DNA of 64,000 nt, taken from Panonychus citri. Taxonomy: Eukaryota; Arthropoda; Arachnida; Trombidiformes; Tetranychidae. This document shows, in pieces, positions 14,424 through 26,711 of the stretch (the first letter of the stretch is position 1; every line of letters starts with the position of its first letter). Made by a program: the position numbers and the translations under genes. Below the pieces are notes generated by a model. The model had not been told where the DNA came from, searched no databases, and was given only the letters and a program-made list of their open reading frames with translations. The stretch lies in contig NW_026515546.1 of the NCBI RefSeq assembly GCF_014898815.1, positions 1,970,501 through 2,034,500 on the forward strand, given 5' to 3'.

Positions 14424-16398
14424 ATGTATATACATCAAATACCTGTAATTAATACTCTACTTGAAAGAGTTTATCTCAGCAATTTACTATCTGTTTGGAT
14501 AATTCTTATTTTAAACAGTTTCGATGGTAAGTGTAAATGAATTGGTTCAATTTTTAAGATGATGGATTTTCTGGTTCTTTGATTTAATCTTTTTTCTGGT
14601 TTTCTTTTAGGTCTTGATTGTCTATCTAATGATGAAATTGATAGTCATCTTGAATTGGGAAAACAAATGGTAGCCAGAGGACAATATAGTGATGCATTGT
14701 CTCATTATCATGCTGCTATTGGTGAGTAATTTTCTCATGTAATCGGATGAGTGTTGGTCATCTTTTTGTTTGCTTGTTAATTGTTGTCATTGTTTCTTTT
14801 TTTTTTAATTTTCTCTTTTCTCTTTTATTCCTCAGAGGCGGATCCCAAGAACTATTTAACTTACTTCAAACGAGCAACCGTTTATTTAGCATTAGGCAAA
14901 TCTAAACCAGCTTTGGAAGATTTAAATCAAGTCATTCAGTTGAAGCCAGATTTTCAATCAGCTCGATTACAACGAGGTGGAGTTTTGATGAAACAAGGAT
15001 TCCTTGATGAAGCTCATATTGATCTTGAATGGGTGTTGAGAGCTGATCCTTATAATGAAGAGGCAACTCGATTGTACACTTCAATCGAACCAGTGAAACA
15101 TGATCTTCAAAATGCTTACTTACTCTATAACGATGAATCTTGGCCAATGGCTATTGACGTTTTAACCAAATTAATCCATGAATTACCTTGGGATGTTAAA
15201 CTTCGTGAAATGAGAGCTACTTGTTTTGAAAATGTTGGTGATTATTTCAACGCAATCAGTGATTTAAGAGCATCAACCAAGTTAAAAGTAGATAACACTG
15301 ATGGTTATCTAAAATTGAGTAAACTTCATTACAATATTGGTGATGTTGAAGAATCTCTAACAACAATTAGAGAATGCCTTAAACTTGATCCAGATCATAA
15401 ACAATGTTGGGAACATTATAAGAAGGTTAAAAAGTTAGCCGGACATTTTAAATCGATGAATGAATTTTCACAAACAGAACAATTTAACGAATGTGTTACC
15501 AAAGCAAATGCTGCTCTTAAAGTGGAATCACAAGTTATCAACATTGTACAATTAATCAAGAAAAAATCGTGTCATTGCCTTTCAAAGGTAAATTTATCAT
15601 TCTCACTCATATAATTTTCCTATTTCACTAATTGTCATTCTCATTCTCATTCTCTCTCTCTCTCCCAGCTCGAAAATCCACCCCAAGCCATAGAAGTTTG
15701 TACAGAAGCTTTAGAACTCGATCCAAACGATGCAGCTACTCTCTGTGATAGAGCCGATGCTTACCTTAACAATGAAGATTTCGATCGAGGTAAAACAATA
15801 TACTTTCCATGGATTAATGGGTTAACTGTTGTACTAATTTTCTTTGTGAAAAAAAAACTTTCCTTTCCACAGCACAAGCTGATTTCGCTCGTGCCCGTGA
15901 AATTGATCCCGATCTTAAACGAGCCCAAGAAGGTTTGAAAGGTGTCAAAGGACGTCAGCGTCAAGCTAGAGACTATTATAAAATACTCGGAGTTAGAAGG
16001 TAATTTTCAATCAATCAATCAACCGCTGATTACTTAATTACGAATAATCTATTCATCAATTGTAACCTTATATCCTTTTCCTTTTGTTAACTTATCGTTT
16101 TTACCTTTCTTTTCAATATAGAAACGCCGGTAAAAAGGACATATTAAAAGCTTATCGAAAATTGGCCCAAAAATGGCATCCTGATAATTTCCAAGGAGAC
16201 GAAAAAGTATCAGCTGAGAAGAAATTTATCGATATTGCTTCAGCCAAAGAAGTTCTAACCGACCCGGAGAAGAGAAGAAAATTCGATGCCGGAGAAGATC
16301 CATTAGACCCTGAGTCTCAATCTAATCAAGGATTTAACGGATTTAATCCATTCCATTTTCAACAATTCGGTGGAAAATATACTTTCACCTTTGGATAG
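14424..16398 (+). CDS. DNAJC3: DNAJC3 / P58IPK, ER-lumenal TPR–J-domain co-chaperone
   Basis: Six exons: 14424–14526, 14611–14721, 14836–15587, 15669–15789, 15873–15999 and 16122–16398, in phase for 496 residues (human protein about 504). The first exon encodes a hydrophobic signal sequence, and the ATG at 14424 is the only one upstream that supplies it. TPR repeats fill the middle (conserved HLELGKQMVARGQYSDAL and KRATVYLALGKSKPAL segments). The C-terminal J domain has the intact HPD triad in KWHPDNF, split by the last intron before N-A-G. The family binds misfolded proteins in the ER lumen and stimulates BiP, and it also restrains the kinases PERK and PKR. It lacks a clear KDEL-type tail, as in other members. 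An AATAAA lies at 16713. Confidence 0.95.
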
Positions 16399-18013
16399 TC
16401 TCTCACAATCAAATTAATTACCTGTGTTATAATTTAATTTGGAAACAACAAAACTCTAGTAACAAAAAGAAACACAAGCAACTCTTTCCCTTACCAATCA
16501 TTGAATTACTGCTGAATCAATAAGATAATTGAATGATTTGTGCAATCAGAGAGATTCAAAGCAATTAACTTAATGATTGTTCAAAAAAAAAGAGAAACTA
16601 ATCATTTTGTATTGAGATGAGCTAATCATCACAGAGATAATCACTAATCTTGTAAGATGTGTAAATACCTTATTTATCAATAACTAAATGAATCTTTATT
16701 TAATCAAATTGTAATAAACTTTATTGTCTCATTTTGATGATTTTCATTCATCTTTTCACTGAGCCAATTGATTTAGATTAGTTGACTAATTGTAACCAAA
16801 CCAATCTACTCAATTTACCTTTAAAAGTTTATGGTGAATGAAAACTTTTGTTTTCCAATTAGAACTCGATAATTAACCATTTTCTTAGAATAGAAAACTA
16901 ATATTTGTCCAATGTTTTCTTTTTATCTTTGTTGATTTATCTGTTGTTTATCTTTCCATCCGCTAATTAACATTTTCTATTAAGATTTTTAAGTGATTAA
17001 GAAATGGTTTAAATCTGTTAACACCTACAATCAGTTTCCTTATGTTGAAATACTTGCAACTAATTTCAAATGTTTTCCGTTCCCATCAATTATAAATTAG
17101 TTATTCTTAACTTAATTGTTTGCATTAACTGTATTCACTATTATAAACAATATTCTCTTAAAACTTGGACAATAAGTTTGGACAATTAACTAAATTTCAA
17201 GGTGAGTTTTTGATTAACTCTTATTTTCTTAGTGTCACCATTTGTGTGAATATGTTTTCAATTGAGTGACAATTGAATTGAATTGAATATTTTTGTGTAA
17301 AAACAAAGAAAAAATGATCAATTATTTAATTGTGTGTCTTAATTAAGGCTCTCTGAGTGTAAGTTAATTGTTCCAATAAATTAATTGTATCCTTTGCCAT
17401 CATGTTGTGTCAAAAGTTTGTTGTTGTTGTTGAAGGAAAAACTTTGTTATTGTTTACCTTTACCTTTCACTTTCTGTTCAATGTTGGTCAAGAAACAACA
17501 ATTGTTCATGATGATTATTGAATGTTGAGTAGTTGATTGTTAACTAATCAACTAACCTGTTGTTGTTGTTAATTTGATTGCCAAGGCAGCTGTCATATTG
17601 AGGTTAACCACGAATTCATAGTTAAATCATTTTTCTTTCAAATTAGTTCAGTGTTTCAAATGTTTATCTCACTTTCCATTTTCAGTGATTCAGATAATCG
17701 ACTAAATTAACTCAATCCTATTTCCATTCATGCTGATCAACACCATGGTAATTGTCTAATAATAACTATCTCTTCATTTTCCCTGTTCTCTTTATCTTTC
17801 ATTTTTCTCTCTCTTTCCTTTCTCTCTTTCTTTTCTCACTTTCTTTTGGTCTCTCTTTCCATTCCTCTCATTGCCTCAGTTTAGATGGAGTCAAGCTAAA
17901 GACAAGTTCATTTACTCTGTGTTGTTATTGTTACATTTTCTTGTTTTCTTCATTTCCATTTACAATTGTTGGACTACAAAGTGGCCTTTTTTAAATCTCT
18001 CATTAACACCATC
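16399..18013. other. Intergenic region
   Basis: Apart from the DNAJC3 3' tail no gene is seen. A CT-rich tract at 17770–17880 ends in a CAG and could be an untranslated-leader intron of the downstream lipase. The open frame across it has no family features. Confidence 0.45.
16713..16718 (+). terminator. Polyadenylation signal, DNAJC3
   Basis: A canonical AATAAA hexamer about 315 bases after the DNAJC3 stop, followed by a T/G-rich stretch. Position and context suit the 3' end, but the cleavage site is inferred. Confidence 0.5.
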
Positions 18014-19719
18014 ATGACGAAAACAATTAAGGTTAAACGTGACCGTTGTTTAATGACCAATGGCCGTCAACATATTCCACTTCCAACTGGACCTTATCAG
18101 AATATTGGAATTCGTGATATAATGATTGGTTTCTCTCGCATCTCTGGAATTATGGTCAGACTTTACTATCCAGCGGCAAACAGTGTTCCAATTAAAGGTC
18201 AACACCTCATGTGGCCTAACTGGTTACCCCATGAAAATTATCGTGAAGGTTTAATGTCCGTCGGTGGTATTAGATGGTCACCTTTTAAAAAGTTACTCCG
18301 TTGGTATACTGGTGATTCCTTTATTCCTGCTTTGACTAAAGCTAAACCTTTGAGAGATCGGAAAATGCCGTTGATTGTTTTCTCCCATGGTATCGGCGGG
18401 TGTAGGTCAAGTTACTCAGCCCTGTGTCTTGAATTCGCTTCACATGGTTATATTGTCGCAGGTAAACACTCATAACAATCAAATTACACCCAAACAATTG
18501 TGATGCTTTCTCTATAATGACTATTGTTGTTTTCTTTTGGTAAATGTTCATGTCCTTCATTTAGTTGTTTCTCAGGTTATTAATTGTCTTATTTAATTGA
18601 AAGTGCAACAATATTTTTCAAGGGCGAATTCATGAAATCATGGTGATTTCAATTTCTTTTGAGAAAATTACAATATCATCAATATTTGTCTTCGGAAGAA
18701 AAGTGTTTCTCTTTCAACCAAATCGATTAATTTTTTCTTATTTTCTTGTGATTTTTTTTTCTCCAGCGGTTGAACATCGAGATGGTTCAGCTTGTTGTAC
18801 CTTCTATGCGAAGGAAACTCGTATGCCCATTTCGGCCTCTAATATGAACCTTCACGCCGTTGATGGGCCATTAAAGTTCACTGACGACGAAGAAGATGGT
18901 TATGATGAAATAGATGATCCAAATTATGTTCCCCCTAAAGCTTTATCCAATTCAGCGATAATCCCTCACATAACAACGGACTGGATTCCCTATTTACCCG
19001 TTAAGGAGGGTCGGTACAATTTACGGAATAAGCAAATTCACCGACGAGTCAAAGAGTGCATTAGAACACTAGATTTACTTGAAGCTTTAAACGCTGGTTA
19101 CGAGGTACAAAATCTACTTGATCCACTTTTAGATCCAACAGAATTTGAAAATTTAATCGATATTGATAGAGCCGTGATTATGGGTCATTCTTTTGGTGGT
19201 GCGACAACCCTGATGAGTTTATCAACTGAATTACGATTTAAACTTGGAATTTGTTTAGACGCTTGGATGTACCCAATTTATAAGGAAAATTTTGACTTTG
19301 TCACTCAGCCCGTTCTCTTTATTAATACTCAATCTTTCCATACAAAGGAAAACCTTAGAGCGATGAAACAATTACTCAAAGTGTCCAATTATGATCGTCC
19401 AGATGAATTTCCAAGTCGCCGTGGGTCAAATGCTGAAGGAGAAACAGACAATCAACTAATTGAACGGAAAGTTATCACAATCAAAAATACTGTTCACTAC
19501 AATCAATCGGATATACCTTTCGTTTTACCTTGGGCCGTTCGAGCGATGATCGGGGCCAATTCATCTCGCAACTTTTTCACCGCTCATGATTTAACTTCGG
19601 CACTTTCACTTAATTTCATGTTTAAACACTTGAACATGGAACCAATTAACATCGAGAAAGAGGTTTATCTGAGTATTCACAAGAAGAAATTGAAAGAAGG
19701 AATCAAGGATAAAATCTAA
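18014..19719 (+). CDS. Platelet-activating-factor acetylhydrolase-like phospholipase A2 (group VII/PAFAH2 family)
   Basis: Two exons, 18014–18461 and 18767–19719, give 466 residues. The α/β-hydrolase family of PLA2G7/PAFAH2 is recognised from FSHGIGGCRSSYSAL, ASHGYIVAAVEHRDGSA (across the intron) and the nucleophile elbow GHSFGG. The catalytic triad can be assigned by family pattern: Ser291, Asp314 in CLDAWMYP and His392 in NTVHYNQSD. The enzymes hydrolyse the sn-2 acetyl or short oxidised acyl chain of phospholipids. The chosen ATG gives no signal peptide, so a cytosolic enzyme like PAFAH2 is likelier than a secreted one unless an upstream exon was missed. An acidic insert (DDEEDGYDEIDD) near residue 189 looks lineage-specific. 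Confidence 0.9.
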
Positions 19720-20707
19720 ATCAAATTAAGTGCACTTTCTACTTTTCATCAGCCAACAATTAACTGTCCGATTATCATTTATCTCTCTCTCTCTCTCTAT
19801 TATCACAATTCCATTATATTCGTTTTTTAATTGTAATTCTCAATCTTGATCGACAATTTCATTTCTGCTAATTGTTTATTTCTAATCTTTGCCTCTCTGT
19901 CTCTCTGCCATTTATTTGACAAACAATCAAATAGCCAAATTCAATTTTATCAAAAATTAATCGATCAACACTTGATTCAATATTATAATTAGATGAAATC
20001 TCTTAATTGTTGCCTAATTACCACAAGTTTAGGTTTTTTGAAATCTTGTGTTCACCTGATTAACTAATTGTGTAATTATAATGATATTATTTTTCTGTTG
20101 CTTTAATAACATTGATTGAAATTTTTGATTATTGACATGAAAACAACAATTTACTATTGTTTGATTTAATTATCCACTCATTCATTGAACAATTACAATC
20201 ATCATTGTAAAGTAAATAAACTCATTAATCTGATTAAATTAATTATATTTATGAACAAAAATCGCAGAAAAAACTGATTATACATGTAATTAATTAATTG
20301 TATCACCTAACCAACCAGTTTACTAAATTCAATGAACATGATTAATTAATGGGGTTATAATTGAACACTTAAAAATAATGTCAAAGTCATCGGGAAATTA
20401 GTGAACAATTAGTGAAATGTATCATATGATTTGATGATTTTAGATTGTTGCGTTTAAAAATGATTAGATAAATTGTCACAATTAACAGCAGAATGAATGT
20501 TTTAAATTGTTGGCAAAGTTAATCATTTGAATGAATTGAGTACTAATTGTAAGTACAATTGAGAGACAAAAAGAGTTGTAATAATCATAATCAAATACAA
20601 CAATTAGGGCGATGGTTCCCAATTAGGGATTATTATTGTTACAAATTCGGTAAGCGCCATTTAAGGTTGAGGTAAAATTGATTCGGTTGTTTATCCAAAT
20701 TAACTAA
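19720..20707. other. Intergenic region between convergent genes
   Basis: The stretch separates two convergent genes and so should hold both 3' ends. It is AT-rich, with a short CT run near 19785–19800. Nothing coding is seen. Confidence 0.5.
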
Positions 20708-21364
20708 TCAGATGAAACTTTTTGAAATTTCACTTGTCGTCTTTTTAGATCCTTTTTTAGGCCTCATACAGGTTCGGCCACTTGGTTCAACAGTTAAATC
20801 GGGCAGCGATGGTACAGTTGTTGGTTCAGATTTAGATTTCCCTTTGGTAACGGTCGATGTTGCCCCTTCAAGTTTAACGACTGCATCTTGGATTCCCGAT
20901 GAAAAGAAGCCGGTAGCCTGTTGACTGATTGGCTCAAGAGTTTTGGCCGATAAACGGGCCGTTGATTTAGTTGGTAGTTCACTTGAAAAATCGTTTGTTA
21001 ATTTTTCATCGAAAATTCTGACCGGGGCAGCGTTTCGTTGACCAGAAGCTTCTTGCTGCTCTAAAACATGGACAATGATCTCATTCTGTTGCTGTTTAGT
21101 TTCAACCCACCGTCGAAATGAACACCAAACCATCAAAAGAACAAATAAAACCATAATCAATAGAGTAAAAAAAAATTCTCCAAACGAATTAACCGAATGA
21201 CTTGGTGGAGACAAAGGAGTCGTTGAAGGAAAAGATCCATTTGGATTTTCGGTAGTCCCACTGGTCGTTCCTTCCGATTGTAGTAACAACGCAAATCTAG
21301 AGACCATGGACAATCCATATTCCAACCTAATTAGAAGAACAATTAACACACAAAATGGAAACAT
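20708..21364 (-). CDS. Small single-pass membrane protein, unknown function
   Basis: Intronless frame on the minus strand. The first real ATG, at 21364, gives 218 residues. A hydrophobic N-terminus (1–17) looks like a signal peptide. A Ser/Thr/Pro-rich stretch (30–58), probably extracellular and O-glycosylated, precedes one strong membrane segment at 61–83, which is followed by a basic stop-transfer (FRRW). The remaining 130 residues are Ser/Thr/Lys-rich with no recognised fold and end in a basic tail. It is predicted to be type I. It lies head-to-head with ECI2, start codons about 450 bases apart, so a shared promoter is plausible. I do not recognise the family. Confidence 0.65.
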   Translation of the reverse strand: MFPFCVLIVLLIRLEYGLSMVSRFALLLQSEGTTSGTTENPNGSFPSTTPLSPPSHSVNSFGEFFFTLLIMVLFVLLMVWCSFRRWVETKQQQNEIIVHVLEQQEASGQRNAAPVRIFDEKLTNDFSSELPTKSTARLSAKTLEPISQQATGFFSSGIQDAVVKLEGATSTVTKGKSKSEPTTVPSLPDLTVEPSGRTCMRPKKGSKKTTSEISKSFI

Positions 21365-21815
21365 TATTTTAACGAGCAAATACAACCAATACAATTAAAA
21401 GAAAACCATCTTCTGATTAAGATTCTTTGTCTTTACAACCGTTTGATTAAGCGAAAAATGGACTGACAGCTGATTTTTGACTTCCAATGAAAGGGAATAA
21501 AAACCATTTGGAATTGATTCTATTTTCTATCAATTAACTTAACTATTGGAGAAAAGGTAATCGAATAACAATTTAATAGCATCCCTTTTGTTTAATTTAC
21601 AATTTAAGATAATTTAATTGTTAAAAGAAAAGAGATAAACTCAATTTGAATTGCCCGCCATTCGAAAAGTTTTGTTATCTTTTTTTCTTTTTTTCCAATT
21701 TGTCAACTTGAAGATAAGAAAATGTTTTTTAATTAATTGTTTCTATTTTTTTCCTTTTGATTTAATTATTTTCCTTATCTTCTTGGGTTATTATTTTTAT
21801 TCTTTCTTTAATTTC

Positions 21816-23534
21816 ATGATGGCTTTTGTTGGTCATTCTATTAGAAATGCTCTGCGTACATTTAGAGTTCCAATGGTTGCGAAATATCATCAATCAATTG
21901 GTCATTTAAGTGATAATTTTGTTCATTCAGGAAGACGTTTGTTTTCATCTTCTTCTGATTCATCTGTTGAAGATACTTTCAAAATGGCCGTTACTCAGGT
22001 TAATGGTCTTCGATCTGAACCAGGTAATGAAGTGAAGTTGAAACTATACGCTTTGTATAAACAATCAACCGTTGGGCCTTGTAATGCTACCAAACCAGGG
22101 ATGTTTGATGTTGTTGCTAAGTATAAATGGGAAGCTTGGTCCAATTTGGGTGAGAAAAGTAAAAATGATTCCATGAAAGAATATATCAACTTGGTTGAAA
22201 GTCTAATTAAATCAATTGGCCTGGTTGAAGGTGAACTTGATAATAATGTTGGTAAAACAGATTCCAATCCATCGGCACAATCATCATCATCATCAACTGA
22301 TCCCTTAGTGATTACCAATAAACAAGGAGTACTAACGATGAGGTTAAATCGGCCGGATAAGAAAAATGCTCTTCTAACTGAAATGTATCATCAAATTACC
22401 AAAACTCTCAATGATTCTGCTAATGATGATAATGTAAAAATGATTATCATCACTGGTACTGGTGACTACTTTTCTAGTGGAAATGATTTAAGTAAGTTAC
22501 TCATATTTACCTTTGACTCTTTCACCATTTTGATGCTCTATGTTGACTTGGTAAATTGACTGATTAGTTGATTAATATAGTTGATCATTTTTGCTCTTAA
22601 ATTGCTCTAATTGTACTAAGGATGATTTTATCTCTTTACTTTGATAAGAATAGCAACTGATTTTCTTTGTACTTTATATCGCAAGTACAAAGATCAAGTT
22701 ATGTTATGATCAGTTGATTTGTTTTTGATTTGATTGATTAACGATCATCCTAATTTCTTGTAGAGAAAGGTCTTGGCTCAAAAGTTGTTTCATCTCAAAT
22801 CAAGACTCAAAATAAAGATGAAAGTAAGTCTTCAACAGCATCGAATATTTAATTTCAATACAATTAACATTTTAGACCTAAATTTTTCTCCATAACTTTG
22901 AAAAGAATCAGCAATTAATAAATTTCTCTCTCTCTTCTATTTTACAGCAAATTTCCAAATTAAACCAACTGATGATATTGTCAAACTCGCTAAAGATTCA
23001 GCCTTATTATTGGAAAACTTTGTCAATTCTTTCATCGATTTCCCTAAGCCCTTGGTCGCCGTTATTAATGGACCTGCTTTCGGAATCATGGTTACAACTC
23101 TTGCTCTTTGTGATAATGTGATTTGTTCCGATAAGGCCACGTTCCAGACTCCATTCATGTCGACCTCACAAACGCCCGAGGGATGTTCAACTTACACCTT
23201 CCCTCGAATCATGGGAACAGCTAAAGCCAATTCCATGTTACTCTTTAATCAGCCATTAACAGCTCAAGAAGCTTTACAAGCCGGTTTCGTTTCTAAAGTG
23301 ATTCCTCATGAACAATTGAACAATTATCTTGATTCTTGGTTATATGGTGAAAAAGGATTACTAAGTTTCGGTTCAACAATCACTTGGACCAAAGGAAAAC
23401 CCTTAATTAGAACTGAAGAGGAGAGACAACAATTAAAGAAGGTCAATAAAATCGAATGTCAAATCCTCGCAGAAACTTGGTTATCTCCCGATTTCACCCA
23501 GGCCATGATGAAATTTTTCTCTCGTAAAAAGTAA
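21816..23534 (+). CDS. ECI2: Enoyl-CoA delta isomerase 2 (ACBP domain plus crotonase domain), mitochondrial
   Basis: Two main exons, 21816–22491 and 22948–23534, give 420 residues. The join produces GNDL|TNF, the same junction as in vertebrate ECI2. The first 50 residues are basic, Ser-rich and amphipathic, fitting a mitochondrial presequence. An acyl-CoA-binding domain (LYALYKQSTVGPCN, then KWEAWSNLGEKSKNDSMKEYI) is followed by a crotonase domain with an oxyanion-hole segment near SSGNDL and the catalytic-region TPEGCSTYTFP. The enzyme shifts 3-cis/trans double bonds to 2-trans in unsaturated fatty-acid β-oxidation. The C-terminus reads SRKK with no PTS1, so a peroxisomal form like human ECI2 is not evident. 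A 60-base in-frame segment, 22764–22823, within the intron has splice sites on both sides and could be a cassette exon. Confidence 0.93.
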
Positions 23535-24830
23535 ATTTCAATTAACTCAATTTACTTTTTTTCGAGTTGATCAAAAATGAGAAGAAAAAAAGTTCTCTTC
23601 AAAGCTAATTTAAATCTCTTCCAATAACAATCATGGTACAATTAGAGAAGAGCTTTTTCAGTATGTTAACTGTACTTTTTACTTTTATTTGATATTAAAG
23701 ATTTTATGATTAATTAGTTAGGTTTGTTTTCTGTGGTTTATCTTGATGAATTAAAAGTATTGAACATTAGGTATTATTCATAAATTTATCGTTTTGTACT
23801 CTCACTTGTCCATCAAAAAAGATACTACACTTTGGTTCAACAATGGACGATTATTAGTGAATAGTAACAGGCTTTAAAAGGTGTGTCGGTGATCATAATA
23901 ATTTAAGAATAAAATTTATCCACAACGAGATTAATTGTTTATCCTCGTTGAATCAATTTAGATATACATATGTATATGATTTTGAAGAGAAAGAACGAAA
24001 GAGATAAAGAAAGAATAATTTTGTCTTTAAATTTAAAGATCGAAAATTATTAACTGATAAAATGGAAGTTTTTTCATTTCTTTTGGTTTGATGTTTACCT
24101 TTTAAATAAAAAACATTGATGAGAGTATATTAAGGAAATCCAATGATGAAATTGATGATGATGATGAAGATTGATGGTGATTAATAAATTTTGTCCTTCT
24201 CATTTGTTTTTACAATAAAAAAAACAGTTAATCGCTGGTCAATGGTCATCTAGAGTCCAAAGTATGAGACCAGTCCAAGAATTATTTTTTATATCGAAAA
24301 TGAGGTTTAATTAATCAATCGGGTGAAGATAATTTGATTGGCTTCGGAAAAGCAAGTTGATGATTGTCGCAGGTAGAATTGGATTAATTTTGAAGAAGTT
24401 AAAAGAAATGCAGAATTTAATGGTGAAGAGATTAATTGTAAATGGGATTTTCTATCACCAGAACCTAACAAATTAACTCTTATATTATAATATAAAGTAT
24501 TGAAGAGAAGTGGAAAGTTTTTTGTTTCTATCTTTGTTAGTATTCAATTAGAGGTTAAGTCTTGCACTATCCAGACAAATTAGTAAAATTTACAATCAAT
24601 CAAATTTATCTTTAAATCTGATTGAACTTAATCTTGTGTGTACTTTTCTCTGTGTCAACGAAACTAAATAGATATTAGATAGAGAGATGAACTTTTCAGG
24701 AGAATCCCTTTGTTGTTTGATCGTAAGGGTTAAGGGTTAAGGGTAAAAATGAAGATAAACAAGAGTGAAATGGAGATAAGAAATGAGACTTGATGATAAG
24801 ATGTCAACAAGGCATTTGTTTGGATGATGT
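23535..24830. other. Intergenic region between convergent ECI2 and Sirt1
   Basis: It contains both 3' ends. A short GGGTTAA run lies at about 24727–24746. No coding sequence is supported. Confidence 0.5.
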
Positions 24831-26429
24831 TCAGATTAAAGATGAGGATGATGAGGCTTCATGACTTGGACCAGGCTCCATAGAGTCATCGTCACAATTA
24901 GATGTTTCTGGGATTGTTAACATCGATGCTGAGGTTTCTTCTTTAATTGGAGCAACTGGGGATGATATTGAGGAAGATGATTTAAATGTATCCGAAGAGC
25001 TGGATTCTGAAGAGTCGATGTCACTATTGTTATTAGTATCATCTAAACCTCTACCTTGTTGTCTTTCGGATGATGAGGAAGCTTTAGAATCCGATTCACA
25101 TAAATTTAACCAAACTCCACCGAGTTTACGACTTATTTGCTGTATTACGTCATCACAATCGCCGAGAAGTTCAACATCGAAACAAATATGTTCCAAAGGT
25201 TCTCGATTAATTAAAACTCGTGGTACATCGGGTGGTATTGCATTAGGAATTAAAGCTACTGGTCGTACTTTCATTGAAGATCCCATAACAATTAATAGAT
25301 CACATTTATCTTTATCCAAAGCCATAGAATCATGAAACTCATCAGATAAACCTTCACCAAAGAAAACGATATCAGGTTTGATTACTGGCAGGGGTTCAGA
25401 GTCTTCGGGACATTCGGGGCACAGTGGTAAATTTTGGGCGAAAATATCCGCCTTGATTGCATCAGAATTTGTTTTGTATCCACATCGCATACAAGTCGCT
25501 GTAGCAAAAGAGCCATGGCAAGTAATAACTTTTTCAATACCAGCAGCTTTCTCCAAGGTATCAATATTCTGGGTGTAATTTCGAAGTAATTTGTTCTGTT
25601 CTTCAATCAATTTGATGAATTTGTGAGCAATGGAAGGTTGAAATTGACCAGGATAAATTTCCTTGGCAAACTTGAAGAAAGGTCTAGGATCTTCTTTGAA
25701 ATATTGAATATCAAACATTGCCTGAGGATCAGGTAGATCAGGGAATACTTTCCTCAATCTGGCATAAACACCATTGGCTGACCTGAAATCAGGAATCCCA
25801 CAGGATACGGAGACACCGGCACCAGTTAGTACAATGATGTTACTACAGTTTCTGATTAAATCGACAACATCGTCCAAGGTATTAACATGGGGTAGCTTTT
25901 TACGTGGTGGAGGCTCTGAGAACAAGTTAAGTAGAATTTTCCAAAGAATTAGATTGTCAACTCGAGGAGGTAAATGTTCTAAAGCTTCGGGTAAAACTTC
26001 TCGTAAAACGTTTCGTGGATCAGTGCCGAGTATCATTTGTTGTTGAAGCCATTGCATTGGACCAGAGGTGGGTCTCCATTTGTCTTCACTTTCACTCGAA
26101 AATGAGCTTCCACAAGATAATTCACTAACTGGTGATTTTGGTTGATCTCCACTTCGACTTGATTCACCGGTTTCTCTAGTATCTTCAGCTGATGTTGCTC
26201 CATCACATACTTTATCACTATCAATAGTAGTCCAACTATCCCTACTATTATTACTACTACTGGCTTCATTCAGTGATTTAAAATCGTCATTCGTAGTAAC
26301 AACAACATTTTTACCATTGATAGTTTTGTCGTTCAAGTTACATCCTAATAAATTATCGTTATTACAATTATCGCCATCACCGCCTTCCGAAAGCATAGTG
26401 GGTAATTTACGAGACGATTCTGAAGACAT
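24831..26429 (-). CDS. Sirt1: Sirtuin 1, NAD-dependent protein deacetylase
   Basis: Single coding exon of 532 residues on the minus strand. The ATG at 26429 is chosen because a 3' splice site (TTTGCAG) lies 13 bases upstream, showing a leader intron (about 26711–26442, donor at 26712|26711). The catalytic core spans about residues 155–440. It contains GAGVSVSCGIPDFRS (204–217), TQNIDTLE, the catalytic His305 in CHGSF, a four-cysteine zinc site (C313, C316, C337, C340), PDIVFFGE and GSSMKVRP. It closely follows the SIRT1 class and carries the upstream helix of the class (WLQQQMILGTDPRNVL). N- and C-terminal tails are Ser/Asp/Asn-rich and disordered. Family role: deacetylation of histones and transcription factors in the nucleus, using NAD+. 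It is shorter than the human protein (747) because the tails are shorter. Confidence 0.95.
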   Translation of the reverse strand: MSSESSRKLPTMLSEGGDGDNCNNDNLLGCNLNDKTINGKNVVVTTNDDFKSLNEASSSNNSRDSWTTIDSDKVCDGATSAEDTRETGESSRSGDQPKSPVSELSCGSSFSSESEDKWRPTSGPMQWLQQQMILGTDPRNVLREVLPEALEHLPPRVDNLILWKILLNLFSEPPPRKKLPHVNTLDDVVDLIRNCSNIIVLTGAGVSVSCGIPDFRSANGVYARLRKVFPDLPDPQAMFDIQYFKEDPRPFFKFAKEIYPGQFQPSIAHKFIKLIEEQNKLLRNYTQNIDTLEKAAGIEKVITCHGSFATATCMRCGYKTNSDAIKADIFAQNLPLCPECPEDSEPLPVIKPDIVFFGEGLSDEFHDSMALDKDKCDLLIVMGSSMKVRPVALIPNAIPPDVPRVLINREPLEHICFDVELLGDCDDVIQQISRKLGGVWLNLCESDSKASSSSERQQGRGLDDTNNNSDIDSSESSSSDTFKSSSSISSPVAPIKEETSASMLTIPETSNCDDDSMEPGPSHEASSSSSLI

Positions 26430-26441
26430 TTCAAGATAAAA

Positions 26442-26711
26442 CTGCAAATAAATAAAAGAGAAACGAAAGAAAAACAATTATAAGAAATCATACATATAAA
26501 AAGGAAAAAAATTTAAATACCAGAGAGCAATTTAAAAAGAAATAACGGTACAAAATTAAAAAACTTGATTAAAAGTAAAACAAAAACAGAAGAAAACAAA
26601 TGAGAGGAGTTTCCAAAATCAATAGAATGAATTAAGGAAAATCTTTTAAAACAAAAGAGACACCACAAAATCACAGAATAACAAAGAGAAGAATTTAAAT
26701 TGTAAACTTAC
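26442..26711 (-). other. Leader (5' UTR) intron of Sirt1
   Basis: On the minus strand a GTAAGT donor follows position 26712 and a polypyrimidine-TTTGCAG acceptor ends at 26442, just before the Sirt1 start codon. Size and signals match neighbouring introns. It is inferred from sequence only. Confidence 0.6.

Noticed and set aside
24727..24746. GGGTTAA run, telomere-like
   Set aside because: Two to three heptamer units only, in a spacer between two genes. Best seen as simple sequence.
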